Of a stretch of DNA of 64,000 nt, positions 1 through 10,299 are shown one piece after another; positions within the stretch are counted from its first letter, which is position 1; the number at the start of each line of letters is the position of its first letter. A program made the translations under genes and the position numbers. The notes under the pieces were generated by a model. That model saw only the letters and a list, made by a program, of their open reading frames with translations, was not told the origin of the DNA and ran no database searches. This DNA comes from Bradyrhizobium diazoefficiens (GTDB lineage: Bacteria; Pseudomonadota; Alphaproteobacteria; Rhizobiales; Xanthobacteraceae). The stretch lies in the NCBI RefSeq assembly GCF_016616235.1, contig NZ_CP067100.1:1054001-1118000 (forward strand). Reading direction: 5' to 3'.

Positions 1-476
1 CCGGCCCGGCCGAAGCGGCCGCGCGCGGCACGCATCGAGACCGATCGTACGAACGGACTGCTGGCGGCGTGACCGTCCTCGGCCAGCGAGTCCTCCGGCG
101 AAGGCAGCGTGACTGGCAGCTCCTCGACGTCGTCCGGCAATGTCTGCGGCTGAGTCTTGATCTTGAGCACCGTGGCGCCCACGACCTGCACGCCGTCGGC
201 GAGGAGCTTCACTTCGCAGAGCTGGATCTTGCGGCCCTCGCGCAAAACCTCGGTCGCAATCGTGAGCGGCGCCACCGGCACCGGACGCATCAGATCGATG
301 GTGACGCGCGCGATGTTCATGGGTACGGGCGTCGCGATGCGTTCGGCCGCCCAGGTCACCAGCGAGGCCGGCGCCGAGCCGTGCTGCATGCGCCGGTCCC
401 AGGGCCCCGCGGCATCCGGACTGGTGACGACGCTGTTGCCGTCGACGCGATAGATGGCGGTCATTGCAAGTGCCAT
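1..476 (-). CDS. Thioesterase-like protein (partial, 3' end outside window)
   Basis: The frame starts with ATG at 476 and stays open to base 1, so the C-terminus is missing. The protein opens MALAMTAIYRVDGN and carries the pattern of TesB-like acyl-CoA thioesterases of the double-hotdog type: an early segment with GPWDRRMQHGSAPASLV, then a strand reading ARVTIDLMRPVPVAPL and another reading REGRKIQLCEVKLL. Such enzymes hydrolyse acyl-CoA in the cytoplasm; the substrate cannot be read from the sequence. Its ATG overlaps the stop of the upstream nitronate monooxygenase gene in a TGATG junction, so the two are probably translationally coupled. The hotdog family call is good; the exact enzyme is open. 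Confidence 0.7.
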   Translation of the reverse strand, partial: MALAMTAIYRVDGNSVVTSPDAAGPWDRRMQHGSAPASLVTWAAERIATPVPMNIARVTIDLMRPVPVAPLTIATEVLREGRKIQLCEVKLLADGVQVVGATVLKIKTQPQTLPDDVEELPVTLPSPEDSLAEDGHAASSPFVRSVSMRAARGRFGRA

Positions 477-1444
477 CACAGCGGCAGGTCGATCGCTTCC
501 TCGTATTCCTTCTTGAAGCGCGCAATCATCTCGGCGGCAGGCACGATTCCCTCGACGCTGCCGATGCCTTGGCCCGAGCCCCAGATTTCCTTCCAGGCCT
601 TCGGCTTGGCGCGCTCGCCGGAGGCGTCGGTGCCAAAGTTCATCTTGGAGGGATCGGAGGTCGGCAGGTTGTCCGGATCCATGCCGGCGGCGAGGATCGA
701 GGGCTTCAGATAGTTGCCGTGCACGCCGGTGAAGAGGTTGGAATAGACGATGTCGTCAGCCGTTGAGCCTGCGATCATCTCCTTGTATTTTTCGACCGCG
801 TTGGCTTCCTTGGTGGCGATGAAGGCCGAGCCGATATAGGCGAAGTCGGCGCCGAGAATGCGCGCGGCGCGGATCGCCTTGCCATTGCCAATCGCGCCCG
901 ACAGCGCGATGGGACCATCGAACCACTTTCGCGTTTCGGCAACGAAGGCGAGCGGCGAGATGGTGCCGGCATGGCCGCCGGCGCCGGCCGCGACCAGGAT
1001 CAGGCCGTCGGCGCCCTTCTCGATCGCCTTGCGCGCGAATTTCTGGTTGATGACGTCGTGGAAGACGATGCCGCCCCAGCCGTGCACTGCCTGGTTGAGC
1101 TCCTCGCGCGCGCCGAGCGAGGAGATGATCATCGGCACCTTGTACTTGGCGCAGAGCTGCATGTCGTGATCGAGCCGGTTGTTCGACTTGTGCACGATCT
1201 GGTTGACTGCAAATGGCGCCGAGGGCCTGTCCGGATGGGCGCGGTCATAGGCCGCGAGCTCTTCGGTGATCCGCGCCAGCCATTCGTCGAGCAGCTCCGG
1301 CGGCCGCGCATTCAGCGCCGGAAACGAGCCGACCACACCCGCCTTGCACTGCGCGATCACGAGATCGGGCACCGAGATGATGAAGAGCGGCGAGCCGATC
1401 ACGGGAATCGACAGGCGCCCCTTGAACAAGGCAGGCATGGACAT
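476..1444 (-). CDS. Nitronate monooxygenase (2-nitropropane dioxygenase family)
   Basis: This 322-residue protein is a TIM-barrel FMN enzyme of the nitronate monooxygenase family, which oxidises alkyl nitronates such as propionate-3-nitronate to aldehyde or ketone plus nitrite. The flavin and active-site loop AAGAGGHAG is at about residues 152-160, with His158 in the position of the family's catalytic base. The phosphate-binding segment GADFAYIGSAF is at about 198-208. The start at 1444 has an AGAGGA-type ribosome site upstream; a second ATG follows two codons later. Length is usual for the family. The stop overlaps the start of a thioesterase-like gene, so the two form a short operon. Confidence 0.9.
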   Translation of the reverse strand: MSMPALFKGRLSIPVIGSPLFIISVPDLVIAQCKAGVVGSFPALNARPPELLDEWLARITEELAAYDRAHPDRPSAPFAVNQIVHKSNNRLDHDMQLCAKYKVPMIISSLGAREELNQAVHGWGGIVFHDVINQKFARKAIEKGADGLILVAAGAGGHAGTISPLAFVAETRKWFDGPIALSGAIGNGKAIRAARILGADFAYIGSAFIATKEANAVEKYKEMIAGSTADDIVYSNLFTGVHGNYLKPSILAAGMDPDNLPTSDPSKMNFGTDASGERAKPKAWKEIWGSGQGIGSVEGIVPAAEMIARFKKEYEEAIDLPL

Positions 1445-1589
1445 TGCGGAACGGTCCTCTTCTGGCGGTCAAACTGAAGTTGGGAGCCATACCAACAAGG
1501 CAATCTTTCCACTGTCAAGTATTGCGTTTTGCCGCCGCAGCGGATGCCGTTGCTACAATTCCAACGCGCGGAATTCCGGCCGCGCTCTC

Positions 1590-1680
1590 CGTCATTGCGA
1601 GCGAAGCGAAGCCATCCAGAATCCTTACGCGGAGACAGTCTGGATTGCTTTGTCGCGGGGGCTCTCCTCGCAAAGACGAA
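1590..1680. repeat. Intergenic palindromic repeat (CATTGCGAGCGAAGCGAAG type)
   Basis: The left arm, reading GTCATTGCGAGCGAAGCGAA then CCATCCAGA, is the inverse of a right arm reading TCTGGATTGCTTTGTCG up to CAAAGACGA, with about 30 bases between. A half copy of the same element lies at 33374-33403. It sits between the nitronate monooxygenase start and the aspA stop. This is a dispersed non-coding repeat of a type common in Bradyrhizobium genomes; it could form a hairpin in the transcript. Confidence 0.75.
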
Positions 1681-1700
1681 GGCGAGAGGAGCGGACGGTG

Positions 1701-3101
<1,401 letters not shown>

Positions 3102-3129
3102 GGGCGCTCCTTTGGTCGCGCGACGTCCT

Positions 3130-3669
3130 TCAATTCTGGCACAGCGCGCTGGTCACGAAAGTATCGGTGCGGCAATCGTCCGGTTTGCGTTGCCGCTCCG
3201 GAATGAGAACCTTGGCCGAGCATTTTTCGGCGGAGTCGGCGTTGAGGCTCTTGCCTTCCCTGTAGCCCTTGCTCCGGCAGAGCTGGTCGGCCGCGAGCTT
3301 GCAGTCGGGCGCGCCGTTGGACGAGGCCGGACATGCCACGCGCCCCGAGGCCATGGCCGACGGCGTCGCCAGCCGCGACAGATCGTTCATGGTTTCAGCA
3401 GGGCTTTTGATCGGCGGCAGGAAGGAGGGCACCTTGTCGAACAGGTTGCTCAATCCGTTGATCAGCCCGGGATTGTCCTCGCGCGCCGGCGGCGCCGATG
3501 GAGGTGGGATCGCTGGCGGTGATGCGCCCTGCGGTCTCTGCTCCTGCACGCCGAGCACCGGCGGCGCCGATTGCGTCCATCCCGCGCCGCCACAACCGAG
3601 CAGGAGCAGCAGCGCTGCTGACGTCAGGGTCCCGAGCCGCGTGGCCGGATTGCCGGATCGAACCATCAT
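3130..3669 (-). CDS. Proline-rich lipoprotein of unknown function
   Basis: The 179-residue product starts with a basic stretch and a hydrophobic run ending LLLLLGCGG, a lipobox, so it is probably processed at Cys26 and anchored in a membrane as a lipoprotein. A Pro/Ala-rich linker (about residues 35-65) follows. The C-terminal half holds six cysteines (for example VACPASS, DCKLAADQLC, EKCSAKV, DDCRTD and LCQN), which suggests disulfide bonds in the periplasm. I do not recognise a named domain. It lies 28 bases downstream of the aspA start on the same strand and upstream of nothing obviously related. Confidence 0.7.
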   Translation of the reverse strand: MMVRSGNPATRLGTLTSAALLLLLGCGGAGWTQSAPPVLGVQEQRPQGASPPAIPPPSAPPAREDNPGLINGLSNLFDKVPSFLPPIKSPAETMNDLSRLATPSAMASGRVACPASSNGAPDCKLAADQLCRSKGYREGKSLNADSAEKCSAKVLIPERQRKPDDCRTDTFVTSALCQN

Positions 3670-3722
3670 GCCGGCAACGTAGCCGAAGCCGACGCGGCGT
3701 CAAAGCGCTCCGGATCCAAGCA

Positions 3723-4304
3723 TCAGATCAACTTGATCGCCACCACGAAGCCGAGCACCAGCACGATGACACCCACTGCCACCACGAGGCCGAGATGCTT
3801 CTCGATCTTGACCCGGATCCAGTCGCCATAGCGATTGAGCAGGATGGCGACGATGAAGAAACGTCCGCCGCGCGCCACGATCGAGCACAGGATGAACAGC
3901 CCGATATTGTAGCCGGCAAAGCCCGAGGTGATGGTGACGAGCTTGTAGGGGATCGGCGTCAGGCCCTTGAGCAGGATGATGACGGCACCCCACTCTGCGT
4001 AGGAGGCGCGGAAGGCATCGACCTTGTCGCCGAGGCCGTAGACCTGGATCAGCCAATGGCCGACCGAATCGAACAGCAGCGCGCCGATGGCGTAGCCCAG
4101 CAGGCCGCCGACCACCGACGTCGCGGTGCAGATCGCCGCATAGACCCAGGCGCGCTGCGGGCGCGCCAGCGACATCGGGATCAGCATCACATCCGGCGGG
4201 ACCGGAAAGAAGGAGCTTTCTGCGAAAGCCACGGCTCCCATGATCCAGAGCGCGTAGGGCTTGTGGGCGGCGTCGATGCACCAGTCGTAGATACGTTTCA
4301 GCAT
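3723..4304 (-). CDS. DedA/YqaA-family (VTT domain) membrane protein
   Basis: The protein (193 residues from the ATG at 4304) is a multi-pass inner-membrane protein of the DedA/SNARE-associated family. It shows the re-entrant segment FAESSFFPVPPDVML near residues 27-41 and the second half-motif LLKGLTPIPYKLVTITSGFA near 110-130, with Pro and basic residues typical of the VTT fold. Members act as proton-coupled or lipid-scrambling membrane proteins and affect membrane homeostasis; the role here is not known. A start seven codons further upstream at 4325 is possible, but neither start has a strong ribosome site. Confidence 0.82.
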   Translation of the reverse strand: MLKRIYDWCIDAAHKPYALWIMGAVAFAESSFFPVPPDVMLIPMSLARPQRAWVYAAICTATSVVGGLLGYAIGALLFDSVGHWLIQVYGLGDKVDAFRASYAEWGAVIILLKGLTPIPYKLVTITSGFAGYNIGLFILCSIVARGGRFFIVAILLNRYGDWIRVKIEKHLGLVVAVGVIVLVLGFVVAIKLI

Positions 4305-4370
4305 GGCGCCGCGATGAAGCACCATGGGACGGATTTGTCCATCGCGAGTTTTGTGACGATTCGGCGTGAT

Positions 4371-4775
4371 TTAGTGGCGCTTGCGCGCGCCGCGCCCTTC
4401 CAGCGCGACAATTGGCCGCCGGGCGGCGATGCGCGGTGAGGCGACTTTGGGCAGCTTCGTCGGCGACTTCGGCAGCTTCTCGGCGATGCCGAGCATGTCT
4501 TCCCGCCGCGCCATCTCGCGCCAGACGTCCTCTGGGCGCACGCCGGCCGAGGCCCAGAGCACGGTGAGATTGTAGAGCAGATCGGCGCTTTCCCGGACCA
4601 CGGCTTCGCTATCGCCGTTGACCGCGTCGATCACGACTTCGATAGCCTCTTCGGCCAGCTTCTTCGCCATCTTGGAGGGGCCGCGCTGAAACAGGCGCGC
4701 GGTGCGCGATGTTGCCGGATCAAGGTCTCTGGCCGCGAGCACAGCCAGATATAGCCGCTCAAGCGAATCACTCAT
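4371..4775 (-). CDS. Phosphoribosyl-ATP pyrophosphohydrolase-like (HisE/MazG fold) protein
   Basis: The 134-residue protein has the all-alpha NTP pyrophosphatase pattern of HisE. EExxE appears as AEEAIEV at residues 41-47, and ExxD as ESADLLYNL near 62-70; these acidic residues bind magnesium. HisE removes pyrophosphate from phosphoribosyl-ATP in histidine synthesis. No other his gene is nearby, and the genome probably has a standard hisE with the his operon, so this may be a second copy or a house-cleaning pyrophosphatase. It carries an unusual basic C-terminal extension of about 30 residues ending RGARKRH. The ATG at 4775 lacks a clear ribosome site. Confidence 0.8.
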   Translation of the reverse strand: MSDSLERLYLAVLAARDLDPATSRTARLFQRGPSKMAKKLAEEAIEVVIDAVNGDSEAVVRESADLLYNLTVLWASAGVRPEDVWREMARREDMLGIAEKLPKSPTKLPKVASPRIAARRPIVALEGRGARKRH

Positions 4776-4903
4776 GTACGCGAAGCTACCCTAAACCGGT
4801 GGCGAGCGCGTTAACGCACGACAGCAAAAGCAAAAAGCCGGCCGCGGCGGCAACCGCGACGGCCTGCTGTGGTCAACCTTTGGTAGCCAAGATCTGTATA
4901 AGG

Positions 4904-5275
4904 TCAGTAGCAGTTCTGAAAATAGCCCTGGCCGCAGAGCTCAGACGGCGCCGAGCCGCCATAGCGCTGATACTGGTAGTTCGGGCCCGGACCGTAATAG
5001 GGGCCATAGGCCGGCCCGCTGTAATAGACAGGACCGCCGTAATAGCCGTAGCCCGGACCGTAGTCATAGGCGTAGGCATCGCGGGTCGCGGCGATCGCAA
5101 GGCCGGTACCGATGGCGCCCGCAATGGCGGCGCCGGCGAAGGCCGCGCCGCCGCCACCATGCCAGTGGCGACCGCCGGCGTAAGAGGCGGTCGGAGCGAC
5201 TGTGGTCAGCGCCAGCACCGCGGCTGTGGCAAGGACGGCCTTGCGGCCGCCGGACTTGGAAAATCTGTCAAACAT
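4904..5275 (-). CDS. Secreted glycine/tyrosine-rich small protein
   Basis: The product (123 residues) begins MFDRFSKSGGRKAVL and has a signal peptide ending near PTASYAGG. A Gly/Ala segment could pass or dock in a membrane (AFAGAAIAGAIGTGLAI). A Tyr/Gly/Pro-rich tail follows (repeats such as YGPGYGYYGGP), and the protein ends with two Cys (ELCGQGYFQNCY). I chose the ATG at 5275 because AAGGAGGG lies eight bases upstream; an upstream ATG at 5302 is less likely. Similar low-complexity exported proteins are common in rhizobia and have no agreed function. Confidence 0.7.
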   Translation of the reverse strand: MFDRFSKSGGRKAVLATAAVLALTTVAPTASYAGGRHWHGGGGAAFAGAAIAGAIGTGLAIAATRDAYAYDYGPGYGYYGGPVYYSGPAYGPYYGPGPNYQYQRYGGSAPSELCGQGYFQNCY

Positions 5276-5350
5276 GTTCTGGACCCTCCTTGGGACCTTC
5301 ATTGGTGCCTCGAGACAGGCTCATGTCTCTCAAACACCCGCATCCCATGT

Positions 5351-5405
5351 TGGGTTCCCCAACCCGAACACAAGCTGAACGGGGTTGCGTAATCGTGACG
5401 CAACC
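5351..5405. other. Two adjacent hairpins in an intergenic region
   Basis: Two inverted repeats stand side by side: GGGTT-CCCC-AACCC (about 5352-5365) and GGTTGCGT-AATCGTG-ACGCAACC (5383-5405, perfect eight-base arms). They lie upstream of the Gly/Tyr-rich gene (minus strand, start 5275) and of the NMT1 gene (plus strand, start 5503). The second has the size of a repressor operator. Neither is followed by a T run, so I do not call them terminators. Confidence 0.4.
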
Positions 5406-5502
5406 GCCGCTCATCGGCCGTTCATGTTGACGCTGACAGAGTGGCTGCCAGCCGGCGCTGCAAGCGTCACGAAATCATAACAATGCAGGACCGGCGCCGC
5501 TG

Positions 5503-6564
5503 ATGTCAGGATTCAAGACGTTCGCTCTTCGCGACCTGCCGGCCGTTGTGCTCGCCGTCGCAATCTTGCTTGTCACGCTGCCTGCACGCGAGGTCACGGC
5601 GGCCGAGACGGCCACGCCATCAACTGCGGTCCACTTCACATTCGATCGCCTGATCGATGCGAGCATGGCGCCGTTCTTCCTGGCCGCAAAGGACGGAGGA
5701 TTCGGCGCCGAGCACCTCAACGTCTCCTTCAACAGCGCGGCCGGATCGCCGGAGGCGCTCGCGCGCGTCGCCAAGGGCGACAGCGAGCTCGCGCTCGTCG
5801 ATATCAACGAGCTCATTCGTTTTCGCGGCAACGACAATGCGGCGCCGGTCAAGGCGGTGTTCGTGCTGTTCAACCGCGCGCCTTACGCGATCGTCGCACG
5901 CCGGAGCCGCGGCATCCACCTGCTGCCCGATCTCGACGGCAGGACCGTCGGCGTTGCCGACGGCGATCTGTCGATGCGGCTGTGGCCGGCGCTGGCGCAG
6001 CAGAACAGCATCGACGCATCGCGCGTGAAATTCCACAAGATCAGCGCAGCCGTGCGCGAGCCGATCCTGTCCGCAGGACAAGTCGATGCCGTCGCCGGCT
6101 TCAGCTATCTCTCCGCGGTCAACCTGCGCGACCGCGGCGTGCCCGGCGGCGATCTCGTCGTGCTGCGCTATGCCGACTATGGCTGCGAGGCCTACGGCTT
6201 TGCCGTAGTGGCAAATCCCGCCTTCGCGGCGGCGCAGCCCGACGCAGTGAAGGGATTCGTCCGCGCGTTGATCGCGGGCATCCGCGCAACAATCAAGGAG
6301 CCTGCCCGCGCGGCGGACGAGGCCGTGAGCCGCATCGAGGATGGCGACAGCAGCCTGGAGCTAGAACGCCTGAAGACCGTGCTCGTCGACAATATCCTGA
6401 CCGACGAGGTCAGGCGCAACGGCCTCGGTGGCCTCGACCCGGCACGCCTGGAGCGATCGATCGACCAGATCGCGCAGGATTTCAAATTCCGCAAACGCCC
6501 GGCAGCGGCCGACATCTTCGACGACCAGTTCCTGCCACCGGTCGCGGGCCGGCTCATCAATTGA
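5503..6564 (+). CDS. NMT1/ThiY-type ABC transporter substrate-binding protein
   Basis: The 353-residue protein has a hydrophobic N-terminal export signal (about residues 10-34, ending VTAAE). Its fold pattern is that of NitT/TauT and NMT1 periplasmic binding proteins: a start strand leading to [16 protein letters not shown] near 50-66, then [20 protein letters not shown] near 80-100. Family ligands include nitrate, sulfonates, thiamine-precursor pyrimidines and aromatic acids; the ligand here is unknown. No matching permease or ATPase gene lies next to it; the following gene is an exporter of a different class. The ATG at 5503 has no good ribosome site, so the start is provisional. Confidence 0.8.
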   Translation: MSGFKTFALRDLPAVVLAVAILLVTLPAREVTAAETATPSTAVHFTFDRLIDASMAPFFLAAKDGGFGAEHLNVSFNSAAGSPEALARVAKGDSELALVDINELIRFRGNDNAAPVKAVFVLFNRAPYAIVARRSRGIHLLPDLDGRTVGVADGDLSMRLWPALAQQNSIDASRVKFHKISAAVREPILSAGQVDAVAGFSYLSAVNLRDRGVPGGDLVVLRYADYGCEAYGFAVVANPAFAAAQPDAVKGFVRALIAGIRATIKEPARAADEAVSRIEDGDSSLELERLKTVLVDNILTDEVRRNGLGGLDPARLERSIDQIAQDFKFRKRPAAADIFDDQFLPPVAGRLIN

Positions 6565-6649
6565 GCAAAACCGAAAGCTTCCGCTGTATCTCGCGGGCGA
6601 TCCCTGCTTAGAATGCGGGCACCATCAGCCGCCCGAGTTGCTTGCCCGC

Positions 6650-8446
6650 ATGTCGATGCTCCGTCTCTACACCCGTGTTCTCGAACTGCTCGGCAAGGAG
6701 GCGCGGCTCGGCTGGCTGCTCGCGGTCGCCAATCTCCTGCTCGCAGCTTCGCAGTTCGCCGAGCCCGTGCTGTTCGGCCGCATCGTCGACGTGCTCTCCG
6801 GCAAGACGGTGGCCGGCTCCGGCTCGGCCTGGCCGTTCCTGGGCGCCTGGGTGGCGTTCGGGCTGTTCACCATCGCCTGCAGCGCGCTGGTGGCGCTGCA
6901 GGCCGACCGGCTCTCGCATCGCCAGCGCCAGGCGGTGCTGACGAGCTATTTCGAGCACATTCTGCAACTGCCGCTGACCTTCCACTCCGGCACTCATTCG
7001 GGCCGGCTGATGAAGGTGATGCTCAACGGCACCGACGCGCTGTGGCGGCTCTGGCTCGGCTTCTTCCGCGAGCACTTTGCGGCGATCCTTTCGGTCGTGG
7101 TGCTGCTGCCGCTGTCGCTCTATCTGAACTGGCGGCTGGCGATCCTGCTGTTCGTGCTCTGCATCGTCTTCACCGCGCTGACGACCTTTGTGGTGCGCAA
7201 GACCTTCGGCATGCAGATGGCGGTCGAGGAGCAGTATAGCGAACTCTCCGCGCGCGCCTCGGACGCGCTCGGCAACGTCGCGCTGGTGCAGAGTTTCGTC
7301 CGCGTCGAATCCGAAGTGAAGGGATTGCGCTCCATCGCCGACGAACTGCTCGCCGCGCAGATGCCGGTGCTGTCGTGGTGGGCGCTCGTCACCATCATCA
7401 CGCGCGCCTCCACCACCATCACGGTGCTGGCGATCTTCACGCTCGGCATCGCGCTGCACGATCAGGGGCTGACCTCGGTCGGCGAGATCGTGATGTTCGT
7501 GAGCTTTGCCACGCTGCTGATCCAGAAGCTCGAGCAGGTCGTGAGCTTCATCAACAACGTGTTCATGGAAGCCCCGCGCCTGCGCGAATTCTTTGGCGTG
7601 CTCGATGCGGTGCCTGCGGTGCACGACCGCCCAGACGCGATCGATGCGGGACGGCTCTCCGGCCTCGTCGAGTTCAACGACGTCACCTTCTCCTATGACG
7701 GCAAGCGGCCGGCGGTCGAGGACCTCTCCTTCACCGCGCTGCCCGGCCAGACCATCGCGCTGGTCGGTCCGACCGGCGCCGGCAAGTCCACGGCCATCGC
7801 GCTCTTGCACCGCGCCTTTGATCCGCAATCCGGCTTCATCAAGATCGACGGCATGGACGTGCGCGGCGTCACGCTGACCTCGCTGCGGCGAAATATCGGC
7901 GTCGTGTTCCAGGAGGCACTGCTGTTCAACCGATCCATCGCGGAAAATCTTCGCGTCGGCAAGCCGGACGCGACCGAGGCCGAGATGCGAAAGGCCGCCG
8001 AGCGCGCGCAGGCGCTCGACTTCATCGAGCGCAGCGGCGGGTTCGACACCAATGCCGGCGAGCGCGGCCGCATGCTCTCCGGCGGCGAGCGCCAGCGCCT
8101 GTCGATCGCCCGCGCGCTGCTGAAGGACCCGCCGATCCTGATCCTGGACGAGGCGACCAGCGCACTCGACGCGGTCACCGAGACCAAGGTGAACGCCGCT
8201 CTCGATGAAGTGATGAGGGGCCGCACCACCTTCGTGATCGCCCATCGCCTGTCCACCATCCGCAACGCCACGCGGATCCTGGTCTTCGAGCATGGCCGCG
8301 TCATCGAAAGCGGAACTTTCGATGAACTCGTCGCCAAGGGCGGCCATTTCGCCGAACTCGCCAGGGCCCAGTTCATGGTTCAGGAAAACGCGCGGGCCAG
8401 CGTGACGGCGGCCGAGGCTGCCGCGACTGCGGTCAAGTCCCCATAG
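6650..8446 (+). CDS. ndvA: Cyclic beta-1,2-glucan type ABC exporter, NdvA/ChvA-like
   Basis: The protein (598 residues from the ATG at 6650) has an N-terminal six-helix export domain (about 1-310) fused to an ATPase domain. The ATPase has Walker A GPTGAGKS at 373-380, signature LSGGE at 476-480 and Walker B ILILDEA ending near 502. Sequence and layout match NdvA/ChvA, which export cyclic glucan to the periplasm of rhizobia and agrobacteria. No ndvB-like glucan synthase is in the window, so the exported glucan is inferred from family alone. The upstream extension of the frame overlaps the preceding gene and is not used. Other lipid or peptide exporters of the MsbA type are the alternative. Confidence 0.8.
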   Translation: MSMLRLYTRVLELLGKEARLGWLLAVANLLLAASQFAEPVLFGRIVDVLSGKTVAGSGSAWPFLGAWVAFGLFTIACSALVALQADRLSHRQRQAVLTSYFEHILQLPLTFHSGTHSGRLMKVMLNGTDALWRLWLGFFREHFAAILSVVVLLPLSLYLNWRLAILLFVLCIVFTALTTFVVRKTFGMQMAVEEQYSELSARASDALGNVALVQSFVRVESEVKGLRSIADELLAAQMPVLSWWALVTIITRASTTITVLAIFTLGIALHDQGLTSVGEIVMFVSFATLLIQKLEQVVSFINNVFMEAPRLREFFGVLDAVPAVHDRPDAIDAGRLSGLVEFNDVTFSYDGKRPAVEDLSFTALPGQTIALVGPTGAGKSTAIALLHRAFDPQSGFIKIDGMDVRGVTLTSLRRNIGVVFQEALLFNRSIAENLRVGKPDATEAEMRKAAERAQALDFIERSGGFDTNAGERGRMLSGGERQRLSIARALLKDPPILILDEATSALDAVTETKVNAALDEVMRGRTTFVIAHRLSTIRNATRILVFEHGRVIESGTFDELVAKGGHFAELARAQFMVQENARASVTAAEAAATAVKSP

Positions 8447-8622
8447 GACCGTCGAAATTCGGCCTATTTCATTGCGGAATACGCGCCCGAAACCCCTATT
8501 CCCGACGCACGAGCCGGTATAGGTTTGCGACGCCGCAAGCGGCGGCGCCGGATTTCAGAACCGAACATCAGATCACGAGAGCCGTCCGTATCAGGCGGGT
8601 CTCCAAGGACCGGAATCGGATA

Positions 8623-10107
8623 GTGCACGCCATTCGCCCGCTGCTTCGCAAATCGCTGTTCAACCTGTTCGCTGCGACGCTCGCCTGCGCTGCATTGCTT
8701 GCGCCGCGCGCGGCGAGCGCCGAAGCATTGCTGCTGATCGAAGCCGACAGCGGCAAGGTGCTGCAGGCGGAGAACGCGACGATCCCGTGGTACCCCGCCT
8801 CCGTCACCAAGATCATGACCGCCTATGTGACTCTGAAGGCGGTCAAGGACGGCAAGCTCACGCTCGACACGCTGCTCACGGTGTCGCCGACCGCGGCCTC
8901 GCAGTCGCCGTCGAAGATGGGGTTCCGTCCGGGAACGCAGCTCACCGTCGACAACGCGCTGAAGATGATGATGGTCAAGTCCGCGAACGACATGGCCGTG
9001 GTGCTCGCCGAGGGCGTCGGCGGCTCGATCGACGGCTTCTCCGCGATGATGAACGACACCGCGCAGCGGCTCGGCATGACGCAGACGAGCTACGTCAATC
9101 CCAACGGCCTGCCCGCCGACGGCCAGATCACCTCCGCGCGCGACCTCGGCATTCTCGCCCGCTCCTTCCTGCGCGACCTGCCGGAATACGAATACTTCGT
9201 GCACATCCCGGCGATCCGCTTCGGCAAGCGCATCACGCCGAACTTCAACAAGCTGATCGGCCGCTATCCTGGCGCCGACGGTTTCAAGACCGGCTTCATC
9301 TGCGCCTCCGGCTACAATCTCGTCGCCTCGGCCACACGCAACGGCCGCCGGCTGATCGCGGTCGTGCTCGGCGCCAACTCCGGCACTGCACGTGCGGTGA
9401 AGGCGGCGCAGCTGCTCGAGCGCGGCTTCAGCCAGGACAATCTCACCTGGCTGCGCCCCTCGCTCGGCACCGTCGACAAGCTGGTACCGGTCGATGCCTC
9501 GCCGCCGAACCTGCGCGAGGAGATGTGCGGCGGCCACCGCAAGCGGCCGGCGAGCGACGATGACGATGCGCTGATCGCCACCAATGGCGGCACTGCCGGA
9601 TCGACCTCGGCCACCGGCGGCGAAGCCCAGGTCACCTTCTTCACCGCCAGCCTCCAGCCGCCGCTGATGAAGGCTTCCGAGCTGATGGCCTCGGCTCCGG
9701 CGGCGGCTGAGCCCGTGCTGGTCTATACCGGTCCGACCCGCAGCGGCACCGCTCTGATCGCGGCGGTCGCGGCCGATGCCGACCAGCAGGCTACGCCCAA
9801 ACCGCGTGGCAAGAAGTCGCGCGTCGCCAAGAAGCCCGACGCAACCGCCAAGCCGGCGGACAAGCCGAAGGAGCCCAAGACGGCGGCGGCGAAGCCGGAT
9901 GCTGCCAAGCCCGAGGCGAAGAAAAATACGAACAGCGACAGCAAGGCCGCAGCCAAACCGGCCGGCGCCAGGCATGCCGCGGCCAAGCCGGATGCAGCGG
10001 CGAAACCTGCCGAGAAGCCGGCGGCGAGCGGCGATGCGGCGGCAAAGCCGGTCAAGCCCAAGGCCGCAACCAAGCCAGCTCCCGCGAAGCCGGCCAACAA
10101 CAGTTAA
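8623..10107 (+). CDS. D-alanyl-D-alanine carboxypeptidase (S11) with long basic tail
   Basis: This 494-residue protein starts with GTG at 8623 and has a signal peptide (cleavage near AASAEA, about residue 33). The penicillin-binding motifs are all present: SVTK at 60-63 (acyl-enzyme Ser60), SAN at 120-122 and KTG at 222-224. It should trim the terminal D-Ala from peptidoglycan pentapeptides in the periplasm. The last 100 residues or so (from about 390) are low complexity with many AAKP and KPDA units, strongly basic; this is not part of the catalytic domain. The usual DacA C-terminal beta-domain is not evident. Single-gene unit between ndvA-like and the acyl-CoA ligase. Confidence 0.9.
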   Translation: MHAIRPLLRKSLFNLFAATLACAALLAPRAASAEALLLIEADSGKVLQAENATIPWYPASVTKIMTAYVTLKAVKDGKLTLDTLLTVSPTAASQSPSKMGFRPGTQLTVDNALKMMMVKSANDMAVVLAEGVGGSIDGFSAMMNDTAQRLGMTQTSYVNPNGLPADGQITSARDLGILARSFLRDLPEYEYFVHIPAIRFGKRITPNFNKLIGRYPGADGFKTGFICASGYNLVASATRNGRRLIAVVLGANSGTARAVKAAQLLERGFSQDNLTWLRPSLGTVDKLVPVDASPPNLREEMCGGHRKRPASDDDDALIATNGGTAGSTSATGGEAQVTFFTASLQPPLMKASELMASAPAAAEPVLVYTGPTRSGTALIAAVAADADQQATPKPRGKKSRVAKKPDATAKPADKPKEPKTAAAKPDAAKPEAKKNTNSDSKAAAKPAGARHAAAKPDAAAKPAEKPAASGDAAAKPVKPKAATKPAPAKPANNS

Positions 10108-10299
10108 CGCGGTTCGGGATCAGACATCCGCCCAGCTTCGCAGTTGCGGCAGCGCGTGGTTTGCGATGATTCCGGTAGCCACTCCCCGGCCTTTGCCCTA
10201 AGCCACGACGCTTGCCACCCGTTCCGGCAGGCTCGATACTGCCGGCAATGAGGCAAGCCCGAGACACAACGGGCTCTGGTGCAAGAGAGGGGAGTTTCC

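Noticed and set aside
10108..10299. Gap before fadD searched for a small gene or RNA
   Set aside because: No frame with ribosome site, no clear hairpin with T run and no tRNA-like fold seen.
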